Assembly: GCF_003589595.1 (NCBI RefSeq)
Contig: NW_020655740.1
Location: 87,055 to 151,054, forward strand
Reading direction: 5' to 3'
DNA from: Hyposmocoma kahamanoa
Lineage: Eukaryota > Arthropoda > Insecta > Lepidoptera > Cosmopterigidae
Length of the DNA: 64,000 bases
Shown piece by piece: positions 52,495 through 64,000 of this stretch. The notes below the pieces were generated by a model that searched no databases, was not told the DNA's origin, and saw only the letters and a program-made list of their open reading frames with translations. Numbering within the stretch: position 1 is the first letter of the stretch; each line of letters begins with the position of its first letter. The position numbers and the translations under genes are program-made.

Positions 52495-53730
52495 TAGTCT
52501 TAATTTTCTCTTTTATACGTATTAAAGGGGACTATTCAGTTTGAAATCACTTTAGTGTTCTAGAAAAAAATAAAAATTAAAGAATTATCTCATCAATTTA
52601 TTTTTGTCTTAAAATCCTTAAACCCTTATACTAATAATTTAAGTCTAGCTTAGATTATTCTGCGAAAACCAAATTGACTTTTATTGATGCTAAGATAAAA
52701 ATAATATTGACTTGAATCCATCAAACTAATTCTCACGATTGCATCATTAGTAACTTTTTTTTGTATGATGTTTTTTTAACCTGCGTCCTCTGCTCCCTCA
52801 CCTACAGGTGTCTGGGTAAAAAACTACGTTGGCTCCAAAACGCCACGGCGCAACCTTCATTCCCGCGTTTTTATGGTTACTTTTTTATAATATTGAATGT
52901 TTTTTTTTCACTTTTTCACTGCACTATACCAGTGTTTTCTGTGCATCGTACAATTATAAGACCTATCCTGTCCATTAATGTTTTTTTGTAATTCATCGTC
53001 AAACTATTATACGTTCCGCGGGTCACGGAGCTTCTCTAAGGAAAGGGTATTGGCCATAGTCGCCACGTTGACCTAATGCAATTTACGGACGCTTTTTATT
53101 TACCTTTAGTAAAGAAATAAATGGCAAGTGGGTAAAGAGGGTCTTAACATCAACGATATCGTCGTGATTAACGAATGTTCCACCAATGATGTGGCGTCTG
53201 GACCGTATACTGAAGCTCCAGGAGTGGTGTAGCGGACCCAAATCTGAAGCAGTTTTTGTTAGCGCCTCTTTGGACGCTGTGGCTGCTGGCTACGATGGCT
53301 TGACGTTGATTTATTGGTCTTATTTTGTTCGAAGAAAAATGTCATATTTTATTTTCGTATTATTGTAAAAACTCCTTAAGAAAAAACTTGTGATTTACGC
53401 AAATAATAGAGTCTTACTTATCTTCTTCACTTTTACCTTCTTGGCCTCTTAAGAGCGTTTAGCAACGCGTCTGCTGCAATTCAGTCACAGTGCAAGCACT
53501 AATCGTCTATCTTTACGTACAGGCGTGGCTTATGCAGCTATACAATAGCGATGCAAACGTTATCCGCGTGTTGATGACGCAATCGCACGTTTGCATTAAT
53601 TCAACCGCCTATAAATCGTAAATGGGTAATTTTCAAGTTACTTTTCTGTACCTAATTTCGGTGGTAATTTCTTATTATTTAAATATTCCATGGAGTTATC
53701 TTATAATCCTGAATTTTTTTTAAAATATTT
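52495..53730. other. no recognised gene
   Basis: AT-rich with a denser patch at 53000-53300. The short plus frames are not credible. Confidence 0.4.
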
Positions 53731-53733
53731 ATG

Positions 53734-54111
53734 CTTAGAATAATAACGCATAGAATGATAGTTTCATATCAAACGAACTATCACAAGTGAGGCAAAAATG
53801 AAATTCATGTAGTCTAGTTTTAGTAGTAGGTTAATTTTCGGTCTTAGTGAATATTTAAATAAAAATACAAGTTGAAACGCGTTACTTCCTTGTGGAATGT
53901 GATGTTAGTATCTATTTTATGTTTGTCTGACGTATTTTTACACTCATTTACCGCACATTTCGTCATTTTTAGCTAAAATTCTTGAGCTGTTCGCGGTGCA
54001 AGTTGACCTTGAGCACTGAAGACCCGCCCGCTCGTGTAGGCCCATTGGGCGCGCTACAATTTGCCTCATTTAACGTGTGCGGACTAGGTTTCTATGCGTT
54101 ATTATTCTAAG
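53734..54111 (+). mobile_element. MITE family M2, full copy 2
   Basis: 378 bp, same length and same perfect terminal repeats as 15672-16049 and high identity along its length. Exact 8-bp duplication TATTTATG at 53726-53733 and 54112-54119. Confidence 0.95.
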
Positions 54112-54119
54112 TATTTATG

Positions 54120-54820
54120 TATTTATTATATTGGAATTATTATTACTTTTTGCCACCGAAGTTAGGTAGAGAAAACAAAACTGAAAATTTCTCAAGTGGT
54201 TTCACAAACACGAAAAAGGTTGCATTTCTAACATTCACAAATGTAAGTAGGTACGTAACGTAAAAAATAAAATCATAGGTACATGCCGCCACAGCGATTC
54301 GTATCGTCGACCTCTCGAAAAACGAATATTCTCAATGTAATGCAATTTATACAATTCGTTTGATATGCAATCAGTCACCTGTCAAGGTGAGATAAAAAAT
54401 AAAATATAAAAAGTAATCAGTGAAATAAGTGTAAGCTCTGTGGGCGCTCAATAAAATTAAATATAATGACGATTGAATTCGTAATGACACATGTTACTTC
54501 CGATCCGACGGCCACTAAAATCAGTTAACCCTTTAAAAATGACATAAAAACCCGGCGCATCCGCAATGGTTCAAATTAAAAATTAAAAAGAAATAAAACA
54601 AATCTTTGTGGCCAGGAAAGCGCGGGAGGGCACAACTGACGGTATTTTTTATTAAAAGAACAGGTGGCAAAGGTTGTTAAGATGTTGACTAATATTCTAA
54701 CGCTCAGGGAAAGCGTGACAAACAGCCAGTCTAAACATGTGTTGTGGTCGTTAATTAATTAAGAAGAAATTGAAAGTAACCCTTTCGCCCGGGGGAATTT
54801 GTTGCGTTGTATTTTTTCTT
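54120..54820. other. no recognised feature
   Basis: AT-rich unique DNA. Confidence 0.4.
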
Positions 54821-54824
54821 TTCT

Positions 54825-55080
54825 TTCGCGGGATTCAGGACGTCTTTTTGTCGTGCCAAGTGACGGGAAGAGCAAGTTGTGCGACTGGTGGTAAGCGACC
54901 AGCCTGTTCACAGCAGTTGCAGAACTTTAAATCGCAAAGAGTCGCCATTGCCACTGCGCCCGTCACAAAGTTAATAAGTCCCATGTGCCTGTAATTTCAC
55001 CACCATCCTTACCATCCAAAACCGGAACATAGTAATGCTCTTGTTGTTGCTTGGCGGCAAAAATAGGTAAGAGTGGGATC
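54825..55080 (+). mobile_element. repeat family A, copy A11
   Basis: AGTGACGGGAAGAGCAAGTT, CACTGCGCCCGTCAC, GTCCCATGTGCCTGTAATTT, TTGCTTGGCGGCAAAAATAG. Confidence 0.8.
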
Positions 55081-55434
55081 AAGCGTGATTTACAGGTATA
55101 TTTATTATAAATGTTTTACTTACTCATAACTCGTACGGAACATTCGATAATGTTATTTCTGGTTTAATGGGTAGAAGATTATTTAAAAGCATAAAAAGCA
55201 TATATTTATGAAAGAGGAAGGAAGCAGAACAGGAACCGGTAATGAGTTCGTTCTGTTATTTACACTTATTGGTAATATTCCGAGAGAAAATTGTAGTCTA
55301 TAGAACGCGAGAGGTTTGTTTTATTTATCATGTATCAGATATCCAAGGTGAAATACAATGAAGTAAAATAATTTTAACCCATATACTTTTTTTTTATTAA
55401 AGACAGCAACTAAGTAATAGTGATCAACATCATC

Positions 55435-55990
55435 ATATCAAAGAATCATTTATTACATAGATAAAATAAATTTACACTTGAAAACGTCACATTTAAGCTA
55501 CTGCTCGTTCACTACGCTGACCTCCCTGAGAAGAACGAGCAAGAAACTTTGGGGATTGATCTTTTCAAATAAACTTAAATGCTATGGAATACACTTTCAA
55601 TCAAAGTGTGGAATCTAGAGCCGTGTCTTTCCTTACATCTTTATCTAACACGTAGTCTTCAATTTGTAATATGACTGTTCAATCAAAATATTTTTTCCGG
55701 AATCTTATTGTAAAAACGTATACATTTCCCCATAAAAGAGTCGTATAGCTTGGTTAAACGAAATCGTGGTACCATGAATTTGGACTTAACTCGAAGGTCA
55801 ATATTATGGATATCTTCTTTGAGAGAAACCCGATAGCCTAAACGGTACACAGAGCGACTCATTCGTTTTTGCAATACCAATAGGATTTGAATGTCTGCTG
55901 CGTTACCCCACATGAGAACCCCGTAGGACATTATACTATGGAAGTAACTAAAATAAAGTATCTACCGGAAGACGTCCACTACTTTTTTTT
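55435..55990 (-). mobile_element. LINE family B, copy B4 with internal deletions
   Basis: Minus-strand frame 55931-55683: SYGVLMWGNAADIQ, LGYRVSLKEDIHNI, FRLTKLYDSFMG, CIRFYNKIPEKIF. Compared with B3 it lacks about 34 residues after RVSL, and SLSFPKFKNYIK is lost. The 3' UTR and tail region (TCAAAGAATCATTTATTACA) is present. Confidence 0.83.
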
Positions 55991-56214
55991 TATTCGGTTC
56001 ACAAAACTGGATACAACTCTTAAATCAAATACAACAGATTCGTTAACATTATACGGCGAGAAGAGTGTGTCCGTCTAGATGTAAACACAACGTTTCGTAA
56101 TTAAAACGTAAAGTGCTTAATCAAAATTATAGTAAATTAAGATTTACATATCTACTATTTATGAAATAGGAAACAGACAACTACAATTCATCGCGCAGTC
56201 ACTATATAATACAC

Positions 56215-56560
56215 TGCTGTACATGGGCCTCTCCCAAAGATTGTCAGACTAGCCGATCGGACGCGACGTGCATCCATTACCCGCCGCCCTTACCAGGTCA
56301 TCCGTACATTTAGTAGGGGGCCGTCCCACTGAACGCCTGGTTCGTGGTCTTCTTTCATTTCTGCCCCAATGGCTATCAGTTCTATGAGTTATGTGTTTTG
56401 CCCACTCCCACTTCAACTAGCTAATCCTTTGAGCTATGTCACTTACTGAAATGCCGAGAATTGCTCGCTCCATGGCTCCTTGGGTGACTTTGCGTTTTTT
56501 TATGGGGCCCATAGTAAATGACCACGTCTCAGAGCCGTAGGGCATCGAAGTAATGGCGAT
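56215..56560 (-). mobile_element. RTE-clade LINE remnant
   Basis: Minus-strand frames read MPYGSETWSFTMGPIKK, VTQGAMERAILGIS, LKWEWAKH and end at TIFGRGP. This is the canonical end of lepidopteran RTE RT (YGSE-W, RAMER-MLGI-S, LKW-WAGH). Confidence 0.8.
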
Positions 56561-56569
56561 GGTAGAAAC

Positions 56570-57710
56570 AAAATCAAATTATAATTAGCCTATTTCACAG
56601 TTAATTTCGGCAGAAAGCCTGACCAACAATGACCGGGGGTTTTTTATACAAACAACTTTTTTACTATAGCAAATAAACAATCAAGTCGATTCACGGTTCG
56701 TATCCTGTCATTAGACAAGAAGCCAAGTTATATTTGCGGTCAAAGAAACCTTATTTTATTCAAAATGCAGCCTGTATTGGAAGGGCAGTGCAGGTGTGTT
56801 TATAAGTGATTCTAAGTTTGTTTTTCCGACATTGGTATGTAGGTCGAATGACAGTTGGTACACATTTTATAGCTATGATTTAACGTTTTCTTGAGGTCTA
56901 TAATTTCTTATGTCTTAGTTTTATTTCGATATTTCTAGAGATAATGTAAATTACACCACTATAAAAGGTCTTGCTATTCTTTTTCGCCGAGAACTTTCAA
57001 CTTTATTAGACTTGTATAACTTGCTTTACAATTTAAAATGTAGTATAAATATTACTAAATGTTAAATATATAAACGTTACAGCTTGTAACATAACAAACA
57101 TAAAAAAAATTAAAAAAGAAAACAGGGCATTATTCGACTTTGTGTAATTATTTATTATAATAATGAATTTATATTATAAGCTTGATATTACTTGCAAAGT
57201 ATACCCAAATAATATAACCATGTTGAGAAAATGTTTCAAGTCGAAAGATGTAATTAATTGGTAATAAATAAAAAAAAGTACTCTATTATGTGACCATGTT
57301 TAGGCAAAGCGCGCACTGAAATGTAGTAAAAATAATTTATGTACAAAAAAATCAATAGATTTTCGTGTTTTTATTTCGAGTTTAGCAATCGCTAACATCC
57401 TCAAACTCCTCGAAACCTGAACAAACAAATATTGATAGCGCTTAATCACATTTCAAACGCCTGTGTTACCTGTCCGGACGATCGACAAGGCGAGCAGAAA
57501 CGTTTAATATTCAATATTGAACCCGTGAGGTCAGCGACCTTATTGCGGAGGAAAGTAAACAAACTTAACAAAACACTAAAGCTACATTTCGAAAATATTA
57601 TTTTTTGGGTTCCCTTGCAGCGCGGTAAATATCCTAGGGCGAGTCAGGGAAAGTTATATCACTATAAAGAGGAAAATGGTAGATGAACGAAAAACAGTTG
57701 AACAAAAAAA
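56570..57710. other. no recognised gene
   Basis: AT-rich. An 84-codon plus frame at 57432-57686 has no recognisable content. Confidence 0.4.
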
Positions 57711-57714
57711 CATC

Positions 57715-58055
57715 AACTAAGCCACGGAACGAACCAACGGACCTCACGAATCTTTCTATGTGCTTGGGTCGTGTCTTTGTACTTGGTCTTTCAACGACTT
57801 TTTAGTCGTAGCGCCATCTATGAGAAATCTATGACAGATTTATCACCCAGTTAGTACCTTTACAGCTACCAGTCCTGGCGAGAGATGTCGCTATTCGCTG
57901 CATTAATTAAATATTTATTGAATTGATATTCATTTTTTTTCTGAGTGTTTTTTCTGAGTGTTCGATCTTTGTATTAATAATTATAACAAACTAGTGGAGT
58001 AATTTCACAAAAAAAATAATTGAATATCAATTCAATAAAAATTGAATTGAAAAAA
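57715..58055. mobile_element. tRNA-like TIR element T, copy 4
   Basis: Begins inside the head (ACTAAGCCACGGAACGAACC). The full centre follows (GGTCGTGTCTTTGTACTTGG, GTAGCGCCATCTATGAG, ACCTTTACAGCTACCAG), then the right tail in plus orientation (TGTTCGATCTTTGTATTAAT, AACTAGTGGAGTAATTTCAC). This shows the order head-centre-inverted tail. Confidence 0.8.
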
Positions 58056-58440
58056 CATCAGTTTTTTTTAATCAAAGGAAAAAGTTTTTCTTCGGATGCG
58101 TTCTTACTTACTTATATTTTTGTGTGATTAAGTGATTGTTGAAATTGTTTTAGTTCTTCGACGAATTAAAATAATTTAATAAACGCAATTAGTTATCATT
58201 GTCAAATTAATGTCAACAATAATAAGAATAAAATATATATAAATAAGTATGTACGACAAATCGCGTAGTTTAACGCGTAATTTCTGTTTTTTTTTTCATC
58301 GAAAACAGTTGGTGCACCACAGTCTATCGTCAAGTTCGAATTTCAAAAACCTTTTCCACGTTAGCGTGCAGAAAAACGCTTTTGCGCGCAGATTTCTAAT
58401 GAAAAAAAAAGCCTTCCATAGCTAGTGAGGTGAAAAACTT
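58055..58440 (-). repeat. dispersed repeat D, copy 2
   Basis: Reverse complement of 14715-15112, adjoining element T. Confidence 0.75.
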
Positions 58441-58444
58441 AAAT

Positions 58445-59395
58445 AAAGGTCTTACGAAAAATATGCGATACACCTAAGGATATTGTCTAAATAATGTGCT
58501 AATTCGTTACACGGTAGGGTGTACTTTACCCGATCGTATAAAGTCCCGAAAACAGGCTAAAATAAAAATCTGAAACTAATTATATAAAAAAAATCTAACT
58601 TTGCACTCAATTTTTATATGGAGATATTTCTTTTTAAATTCATAATTTATTTCATTTTGTTCAATTATTTATTCATTTGTTTTATAATGTAAGGTATAGT
58701 GTATAATAAATATCAATACTAAGTTTTATTGTGTATAATAAGAGTTATTTGTATGTAAGTGTACATATTTATTTCACATATAATTATATGTATGTATATA
58801 GTTTATATTATTATTTATCAAGCTTATAGACATCCCGTGCTCTATTTTTGTTTTCAATGTATAAATGGAGAATAACCTTTACTGGCTTTGTAATATGTAA
58901 TTAACTTTCCTTAATAAATAAATTAAATACTACAGTACATGTCCTAGGGTCTTGTTTACAGTTTCGTTTCTGTATTTGACGTTTGTTTTGATTTCGACGC
59001 AAGCGCAACCTACTTCATTGTATCGAGAACCTTTTAGTCCCTGCCCCATTTCTTACTTAGCCCGCGCCCAGAACATCTGTCGAGCAGCTGCGGTGACCGT
59101 CCGTCAATCCTTCCGCAGGCTTTGTTTCCACGTCCAATCTAATCTTGACCATAAGGGGTAATTTTAAGATATGCATATAGACTGCATGTACCGACTGTAT
59201 GTGTACAATAATTCGTAATAGATGCTTGACTTCATTGCTATCCGATTAGGTAGCAGAAGATTAGGGCCAGACGCTGTGCCAACTATACTTAGTTGTTTAG
59301 TTACAGCTACCTGTTAACTAGTAAGTAACAGCCTATAGCATCGAATTATCAATGCACAGTGGTAATAGTGTATTATATATCTGTTATGTGTATAG
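58445..59395. other. no recognised gene
   Basis: AT-rich. A 69-codon plus frame at 58952-59161 starts with a hydrophobic stretch but has no supporting start, splice or family match. Confidence 0.35.
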
Positions 59396-59400
59396 TTTTT

Positions 59401-59640
59401 AACCGACTTCAATAAGGAGGAGGTTCTGATTTAAAATGTTTTTTTGTATGTATGTTACGCGATAACTCTTTGAACCAATTCGTGAACCGATTTTGATGAT
59501 TTTTTTTTTGTTGGAAAGAGTGTACCTCTGTTTGTAGCGGTCCCAATTAAATTTGAAGAAAGTATTCCGCCTGTAAGAGTGGCAAACTAGGGGATGAATC
59601 CGGTTTCGCGCACTTTCCGGTAACCATTATGATGTCTAGC
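59401..59640 (-). mobile_element. CCGACTTC-family repeat, copy C4 (internally deleted)
   Basis: AACCGACTTCAATAAGGAGG, TTTTTGTTGGAAAGAGTGTA, then AAACTAGGGGATGAATCCGG; corresponds to C1 reversed with the middle missing. Confidence 0.8.
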
Positions 59641-60017
59641 AAGCGAAGTCCCTTATTTAACAAAAAACGTTTTATTTGATTTAACGATTAATCGCCGTTG
59701 ATTAGCAAGAAAAAAGCAAGTTGCGGGTAGCTGCTATTAACCGCCATTGTCTGCACGTAAAAAGAGCCCTTAGGTGGTAACGCCACTACTTCTCTGATGG
59801 ACCGCTATATTACAGACATGCCTCGTCTGATAATGCAGTCTTTATTATTAGAATTTTCGTTATAGCCACCTCTTATTTTGTGCATATTACAGCGTCGAAA
59901 TATCATTGCACAGTGGCAATTGCGTTTTTTATTTTTTACTACGCACCTATAATTTTTAATTAGTTTTACTACTATGTTTTTTTTTGGGAATAAAATTTAT
60001 TTCTTACCTTTTGGCCT

Positions 60018-60082
60018 ACATTTAATGTAGGCCATACAACTATTTCTCCCGGCCCGGGAATCGAATCTGGGACCTCTGAGGC
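60018..60082 (-). mobile_element. SINE S, copy S5 (fragment)
   Basis: GGCCATACAACTATTTCTCC and CGGGAATCGAATCTGGGACC (B box on the minus strand), then a deletion to GAGGCAGTTA at the 5' end. Confidence 0.78.
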
Positions 60083-60094
60083 AGTTATTTTTTA

Positions 60095-60205
60095 TATTTT
60101 TTGACGACTTTCTGTAAGAAATCTATGAAAGTTTTTCTTCACTTAGCCAGGTACCTTTACAGTTACCAGCGGCTAACAAGATATGTCGCTTTAATTAATG
60201 TTATT
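60095..60205 (+). mobile_element. element T, centre fragment, copy 5
   Basis: TTTTTGACGACTTTCTGTAA, AGCCAGGTACCTTTACAGTT, ACCAGCGGCTAACAAGATAT match copies 2 and 4. A reversed tail piece (CATTACTCCACTAGTTTGTT) is at about 60541-60561. Confidence 0.7.
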
Positions 60206-60470
60206 CAAATTCAAATCCAAATATCTTTATTTCGGAATATTCATCCATAGAAGTTAGTAACAAAGAAATTATTACTACAAATAACATTTTTTTCTAAAAC
60301 CAATGTGCAACCGAAACCAGCTCTCGTGAAAAAAGCCCTGTACCTTGTTTGCAATTATACTCAGGAGGGTGTTGTTACCTACCGCTACCACGAACTCTAT
60401 GCGCCAAGGAAGCTGCTCTTTTTCGCATGATACCTGCATATCTACCTTAGCTATGGCGAACATCCCCGAT
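60205..60470 (-). mobile_element. probable LINE 3' end
   Basis: The minus-strand 3' end is a run of ATTTG/ATTCAAATTC-type units (about 60206-60222), preceded by 250 bp with a 62-codon open piece. Placed in the LINE class by tail style only. Confidence 0.45.
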
Positions 60471-60959
60471 GCACTGCAAAATCGTTATATGAAGTATATT
60501 GATTTACCACGATGTATTACTAGCATGATATTTTTTCTGTGACATTACTCCACTAGTTTGTTATAATTTGTTATAATAGTTATAAGGGATATCGTCCTGA
60601 ATGAATGTCCAAAATAAAGTTATCTATTAACACACTCATACGTGACAGTTATTTCTAGTTAGTTAATTAATTTACAAGAATTTACATTAATGAAACAACT
60701 GCCTGGACATGTTTGGATTTCGCCATACGTAGGGAAAAAACTCAAAGCATTAACTCGACATTATGTCCTACTAACTCACTGGCGGCGCCGGCGCACGACA
60801 TTTGTCATTAGGTACTTGCCAGGGAACAGCGCTACAACAATTATCATGTCTTTAAGAAATCAGCACTCCAGTTTGCACTGACATGTTGAACCTGATGTTG
60901 GATATTAAATAAAATTATTAGTAATGTGTTTGCACAACTCTGATTCTAATATCATCGTC

Positions 60960-62080
60960 GCGGGTTTTTACTGGGAACCGCGTTGAGTGTACGATTGACA
61001 CATACGTCTGATGATGGCAAGTTCGCGACCTACTTTCAGTTCGGACAAAAACTAAATAAACGTCTGTCGTATATGAGGCCGCGCAAAAATGGCGGCGACC
61101 GGCGACTGGCGTCCACTGCCGCGCAAAATAGCCCACGCAAAAAAATCGCAGATGCAACTTTCCGGCGAAAAATAAACACCGCGAATCGGCGCTAGTCGCT
61201 TATTATAAATAATTAATGATTGCCTCCGCTCTTATGCACGATAAAATGCCATTACGGTTTTCATCGGCGACCCGCAAAAAACTACGAAAACGCCGCCCGA
61301 ACCCGTCCCGGCAAAAAACACGCTTAAAAGATTGCGCGAGCATCGCTGAAATTCCCGCGGTTTCTTGCAACGGCCCGGTCATTTGACTCCAGCCATTATC
61401 TGAGGAATTAACAACGGTAAAAAAATATGCCGATTCGATAAAGGTTCGCCCGCTGGCGGCGACAGTTTTTATCCTATGTACTTGAAGAAAGGGACTACGG
61501 CCAGGGCGCGAAGCCGGGCACCGGGCGCGGCGAGGGCGCTTCTGTCGCGGTTAATATTGCACTCATGAAAATTCAGCGAACATTATCGTCGCAGCGGCGC
61601 GTCGACTCGCCTAAAAACGAACAGACCTCATTCCGAGACATTTCATTACACAACTCACCACATAAGTAGAGAGTAATAAAAAATGCGTCTGCGCCTGCGT
61701 TTGTGCTCGGTAAAAAGCGAGTCATTATGAGACAGCGATTGCGCCGATGTGGCAAACGGACCGTTTTAATATCACGAATGACAGATGCGTCAGCCGCGGC
61801 AGCTCGCGGCGTCGGTCAGCCTCGCTGCTTTGCCGCAAAAAAAACACGAGACAATTAAACCAGATCTGCATATTCACACAACGCATTGTGAGCGATGCGA
61901 GTAGTGCCCGAAGAAAGGGCCAAATGAAAGAAGCCACAAAAAGTGCTGTATTGAACAACGAGCCTTGTTTTTGAACCCATCTTTGCGTAACCGAGTGTTC
62001 GTTGTTTGAATAGAATACGCCGCCGTTTTGTTTGAGGTGCGGGTGTTTTCAAATAATATCTAACTGTCGACTTTACGAGC
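60960..62080. promoter_or_regulatory. GC- and CpG-rich block; promoter/first-exon candidate
   Basis: Markedly richer in GC and CpG than the rest of the window, with recurring CGCAAAAA-type words (about 61084, 61136, 61269, 61312, 61836) and no repeat-family match. A good minus-strand donor TGTG|GTGAGT occurs at 61658-61653. It could hold an upstream nab 5' UTR exon or the promoter of a neighbouring gene. No coding frame recognised. Confidence 0.35.
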
Positions 62081-62089
62081 AATTCAATG

Positions 62090-62690
62090 TTTTCATCAAG
62101 TCCCTTATTTGAGCTAAATACTTTTTATTATTTACATCGTGTTTTCGAACACTATCAATTGTCATAAAGTGTTTGAAAATTCAAAAATATACGCAAACCA
62201 TAAAAAAATATTCTTCATATAAAATTACCTTAACTTTTTTTTCTATTTTGCAGTCTGTAAAATTGTCTGCATTTTTAAAGAAAGGAAGCCAAGTGATGTA
62301 CAGCCGGCGCTATGCATTTGTTTGAATAATATGAACCGTACTTTTACTTCATAAAAATTGTTTCAAATCTCCATATATGCAAATTTGCAATTGTGACTTT
62401 TTAAGGTGGACTTTGGTACCTTTATTTTTATCTTCTTTTTTTATTAGTTGTATTTATATTATTTATTAGCTCAGGTTCGTATTGTGACTTCTTAATATCG
62501 TCGAAGATTTTTGTAAATCCGAATAAATGTACCTTTACAGTTATAACATTTAACGATAGAGCACGTCTTTCAGCTAAAGATTATTATTGCATACGCGTTT
62601 ATTGGCAAGTTCTATAACAGGGCCAAAACTCTAATCATACACTACATGTCTATTACTTGGCTTGTTAGCCTTAAAGCTAGACACAAGCTT
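62090..62690. other. no recognised feature
   Basis: AT-rich unique DNA. Confidence 0.4.
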
Positions 62691-62699
62691 TGTACTTTT

Positions 62700-63100
62700 T
62701 TTTATAATATCAAATGACGGGACGAACAAGTCGTGTGCTTGATGGTAAGCGACACACCTGTCCATGACAGTTGCAGTGCAATTGAGAGCCACTGCCACTG
62801 CGCCCATCACACTGAGACTAAGAGTCGTATTCTAGAACTCTATTCAATGCTCAAGTCAGGATTTGAGTATGGTTTAAAGCACTCGAAATCATACTTAAGT
62901 CCCTGCCATTAGGGTCGTATTTCCAGTGCTTGTGCTTTCAGTGTAATCCTGACTTTAGCATTGAGTAGATTTCTAGAATACGACCCATAATTTGATAAGT
63001 CCCATGTGCCTGTAATTTTACCAGCACCGTTACTGCTTGCAAGGTGTCGGTACTTCCCTGGACGAACTCTTCCACAAGGAGCTCTAATGCTACTTATCTT
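62700..63100 (+). mobile_element. repeat family A, copy A12, split by a MITE
   Basis: The left part (TATAATATCAAATGACGGGA ... CACTGAGAC) ends at the insert; the right part resumes at TTTGATAAGTCCCATGTGCC and ends TTCCACAAGGAGCTCTAATG. Confidence 0.82.
62822..62987. mobile_element. nested MITE N with about 43-bp terminal repeats
   Basis: 166 bp. The left GAGTCGTATTCTAGAA ... CAATGCTCAAGTCAGGATT and reversed right GGGTCGTATTCTAGAA ... CAATGCTAAAGTCAGGATT arms are about 90% alike. TAA flanks both sides (62819-62821, 62988-62990), consistent with a PIF/Harbinger-type 3-bp duplication. Confidence 0.8.
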
Positions 63101-63119
63101 ATCAGCAGACGCCTTATGT

Positions 63120-63840
63120 GGGTACTGGATATATATCCAAATCAATTATATCAACCCAACTCAGGCCCGGAGAGAAACTTATTAATGTCCATACTAAATA
63201 ACCTAGATATAGGATATAGCCCATGTTTAAAAAAGAAAACTTGTGATAAAATACAGAGGTTTCAGAACTTCTGCATTTTATATTATTTCAAAGTACCAAC
63301 CACTACGTTCTCACATGATATATTTAAAAACTTAACAGTCTGGTACACACCTGGAGAGGTTCGCCTACCAAAAACTTAGCTGGTATTGCCTGTCACGCAG
63401 TGGCAATGTCAATTTTCAACAGTACCCTCGTGTACGTTTATTGGTTGTTCCCCGCTTAACTCTATTCAGAGAAAGCTTCTGATTCGCAGCGAGTAAGTGC
63501 TGGAGACCTGCTGCCTTTGGTAAAAAAAGCTTAAACGCTATATTCTTTCAAAAAGACGCGTAAACAATGGCTCCTGTCTGAGCACAAATCGAGTAGCAAT
63601 CGGTCGGTGGCTAAATCCCCTAGCAATACTAAATAAACACAATTTTAGACTTTTTATTACAATTTTTATACATATTACATATAGTCTCTATTAATTATAG
63701 GTGAAGCCTGTAAATCAGCAATGCAGAGCTTCATCCTTTCTGTCCACATTATGGTTCTTTTGTTTTAATTTTTCGCTTATATTTGTCTATGTGTTTTGTG
63801 GATAAATAAATATCTTTTTATTTAATTTATTTATGACGCG
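63120..63840 (+). mobile_element. LINE remnant, RT C-terminus and 3' UTR
   Basis: DKIQRFQNFCILYYFKVPTT fits the KIQRLQN-C-R-(F/Y) motif of Jockey-like LINEs; TFSHDIFKNLTVW and EVRLPK follow, then frame breaks. It ends with a GATAAATAAATATC-type tail near 63802-63816. Confidence 0.65.
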
Positions 63841-63887
63841 AAGTAAACTCGAAACCTATTATTACCTTACTGACCGACTTCCAGAAG

Positions 63888-64000
63888 ACTACATACTGCC
63901 GTCCACTAACTAGAATGCGGTTAAGTGACAAGAGATCAGGAAGAGCTCAACATTCTCTTTTAAAAACAGTTCATGTTAGTTAACATGTCCGATGTATCGG
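63888..64000 (+). repeat. dispersed repeat Q, copy 3 (cut by window end)
   Basis: CTGCCGTCCACTAACTAGAA, GCGGTTAAGTGACA, CATTCTCTTTTAAAA, GTTAGTTAACATGTCCGATG; continues beyond the window. Confidence 0.65.

Noticed and set aside
58952..59161. 69-codon ORF with a signal-peptide-like start
   Set aside because: Starts at a non-ATG codon, no splice partners or family match; likely chance.

Overview
This window looks like nuclear DNA of an insect, most probably a moth or butterfly (Lepidoptera). It is AT-rich, has spliced genes with GT-AG introns, and is packed with dispersed repeats of types I associate with lepidopteran genomes: RTE and Jockey/CR1-like LINE remnants, tRNA-derived SINEs and many small inverted-repeat elements. 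The order is inferred from repeat style and the host gene, not from a database match.

Only one host protein gene can be supported. It is a minus-strand homologue of NAB (NGFI-A/EGR-binding protein; Drosophila nab), split into six coding exons between 35033 and 27151. Exons 1-2 encode the NCD1 domain, exons 2-3 the NCD2 domain and exon 4 a basic nuclear-localisation-like run. Exon 4 can either read into an early stop (about 361 aa) or splice in phase 0 to exons 5 and 6 (about 440 aa). The coding start sits just inside a splice acceptor, so at least one 5' UTR exon lies further upstream, at coordinates above 35036. A GC-rich, CpG-rich block at about 60960-62080 with a good minus-strand donor is a speculative promoter or first-exon candidate.

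Layout. 1-5660: two related LINEs converging tail to tail, each ending in its own pentanucleotide tail, with a small DNA element between them. 5660-16060: nested small elements and SINEs. 16060-27150: mostly unique AT-rich DNA with a tandem repeat, a few remnants and probably the nab 3' UTR. 27151-35035: nab, its introns carrying RTE pieces, a DNA element and a chimeric tRNA-SINE abutting the exon 1 donor. 35480-36470: a tandem repeat whose third unit is split by a Tc1/mariner-like element containing a 400-base assembly gap. 36500-60600: a dense transposon graveyard with some unique, possibly regulatory DNA (42350-43635, 46200-47720). 60960-62080: GC-rich block. 62700-64000: nested repeats and a LINE 3' end.

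The strongest new observations are two short DNA-transposon families with perfect or near-perfect terminal inverted repeats and exact 8-bp target-site duplications (three clean insertions of one, two of the other); a tRNA-like module enclosed by long inverted tail sequences; a repeat carrying a near-consensus CTCF-like site; and the alternative 3' end of nab. I found no CRISPR array, operon, rRNA gene, convincing functional tRNA gene or novel multi-gene system.
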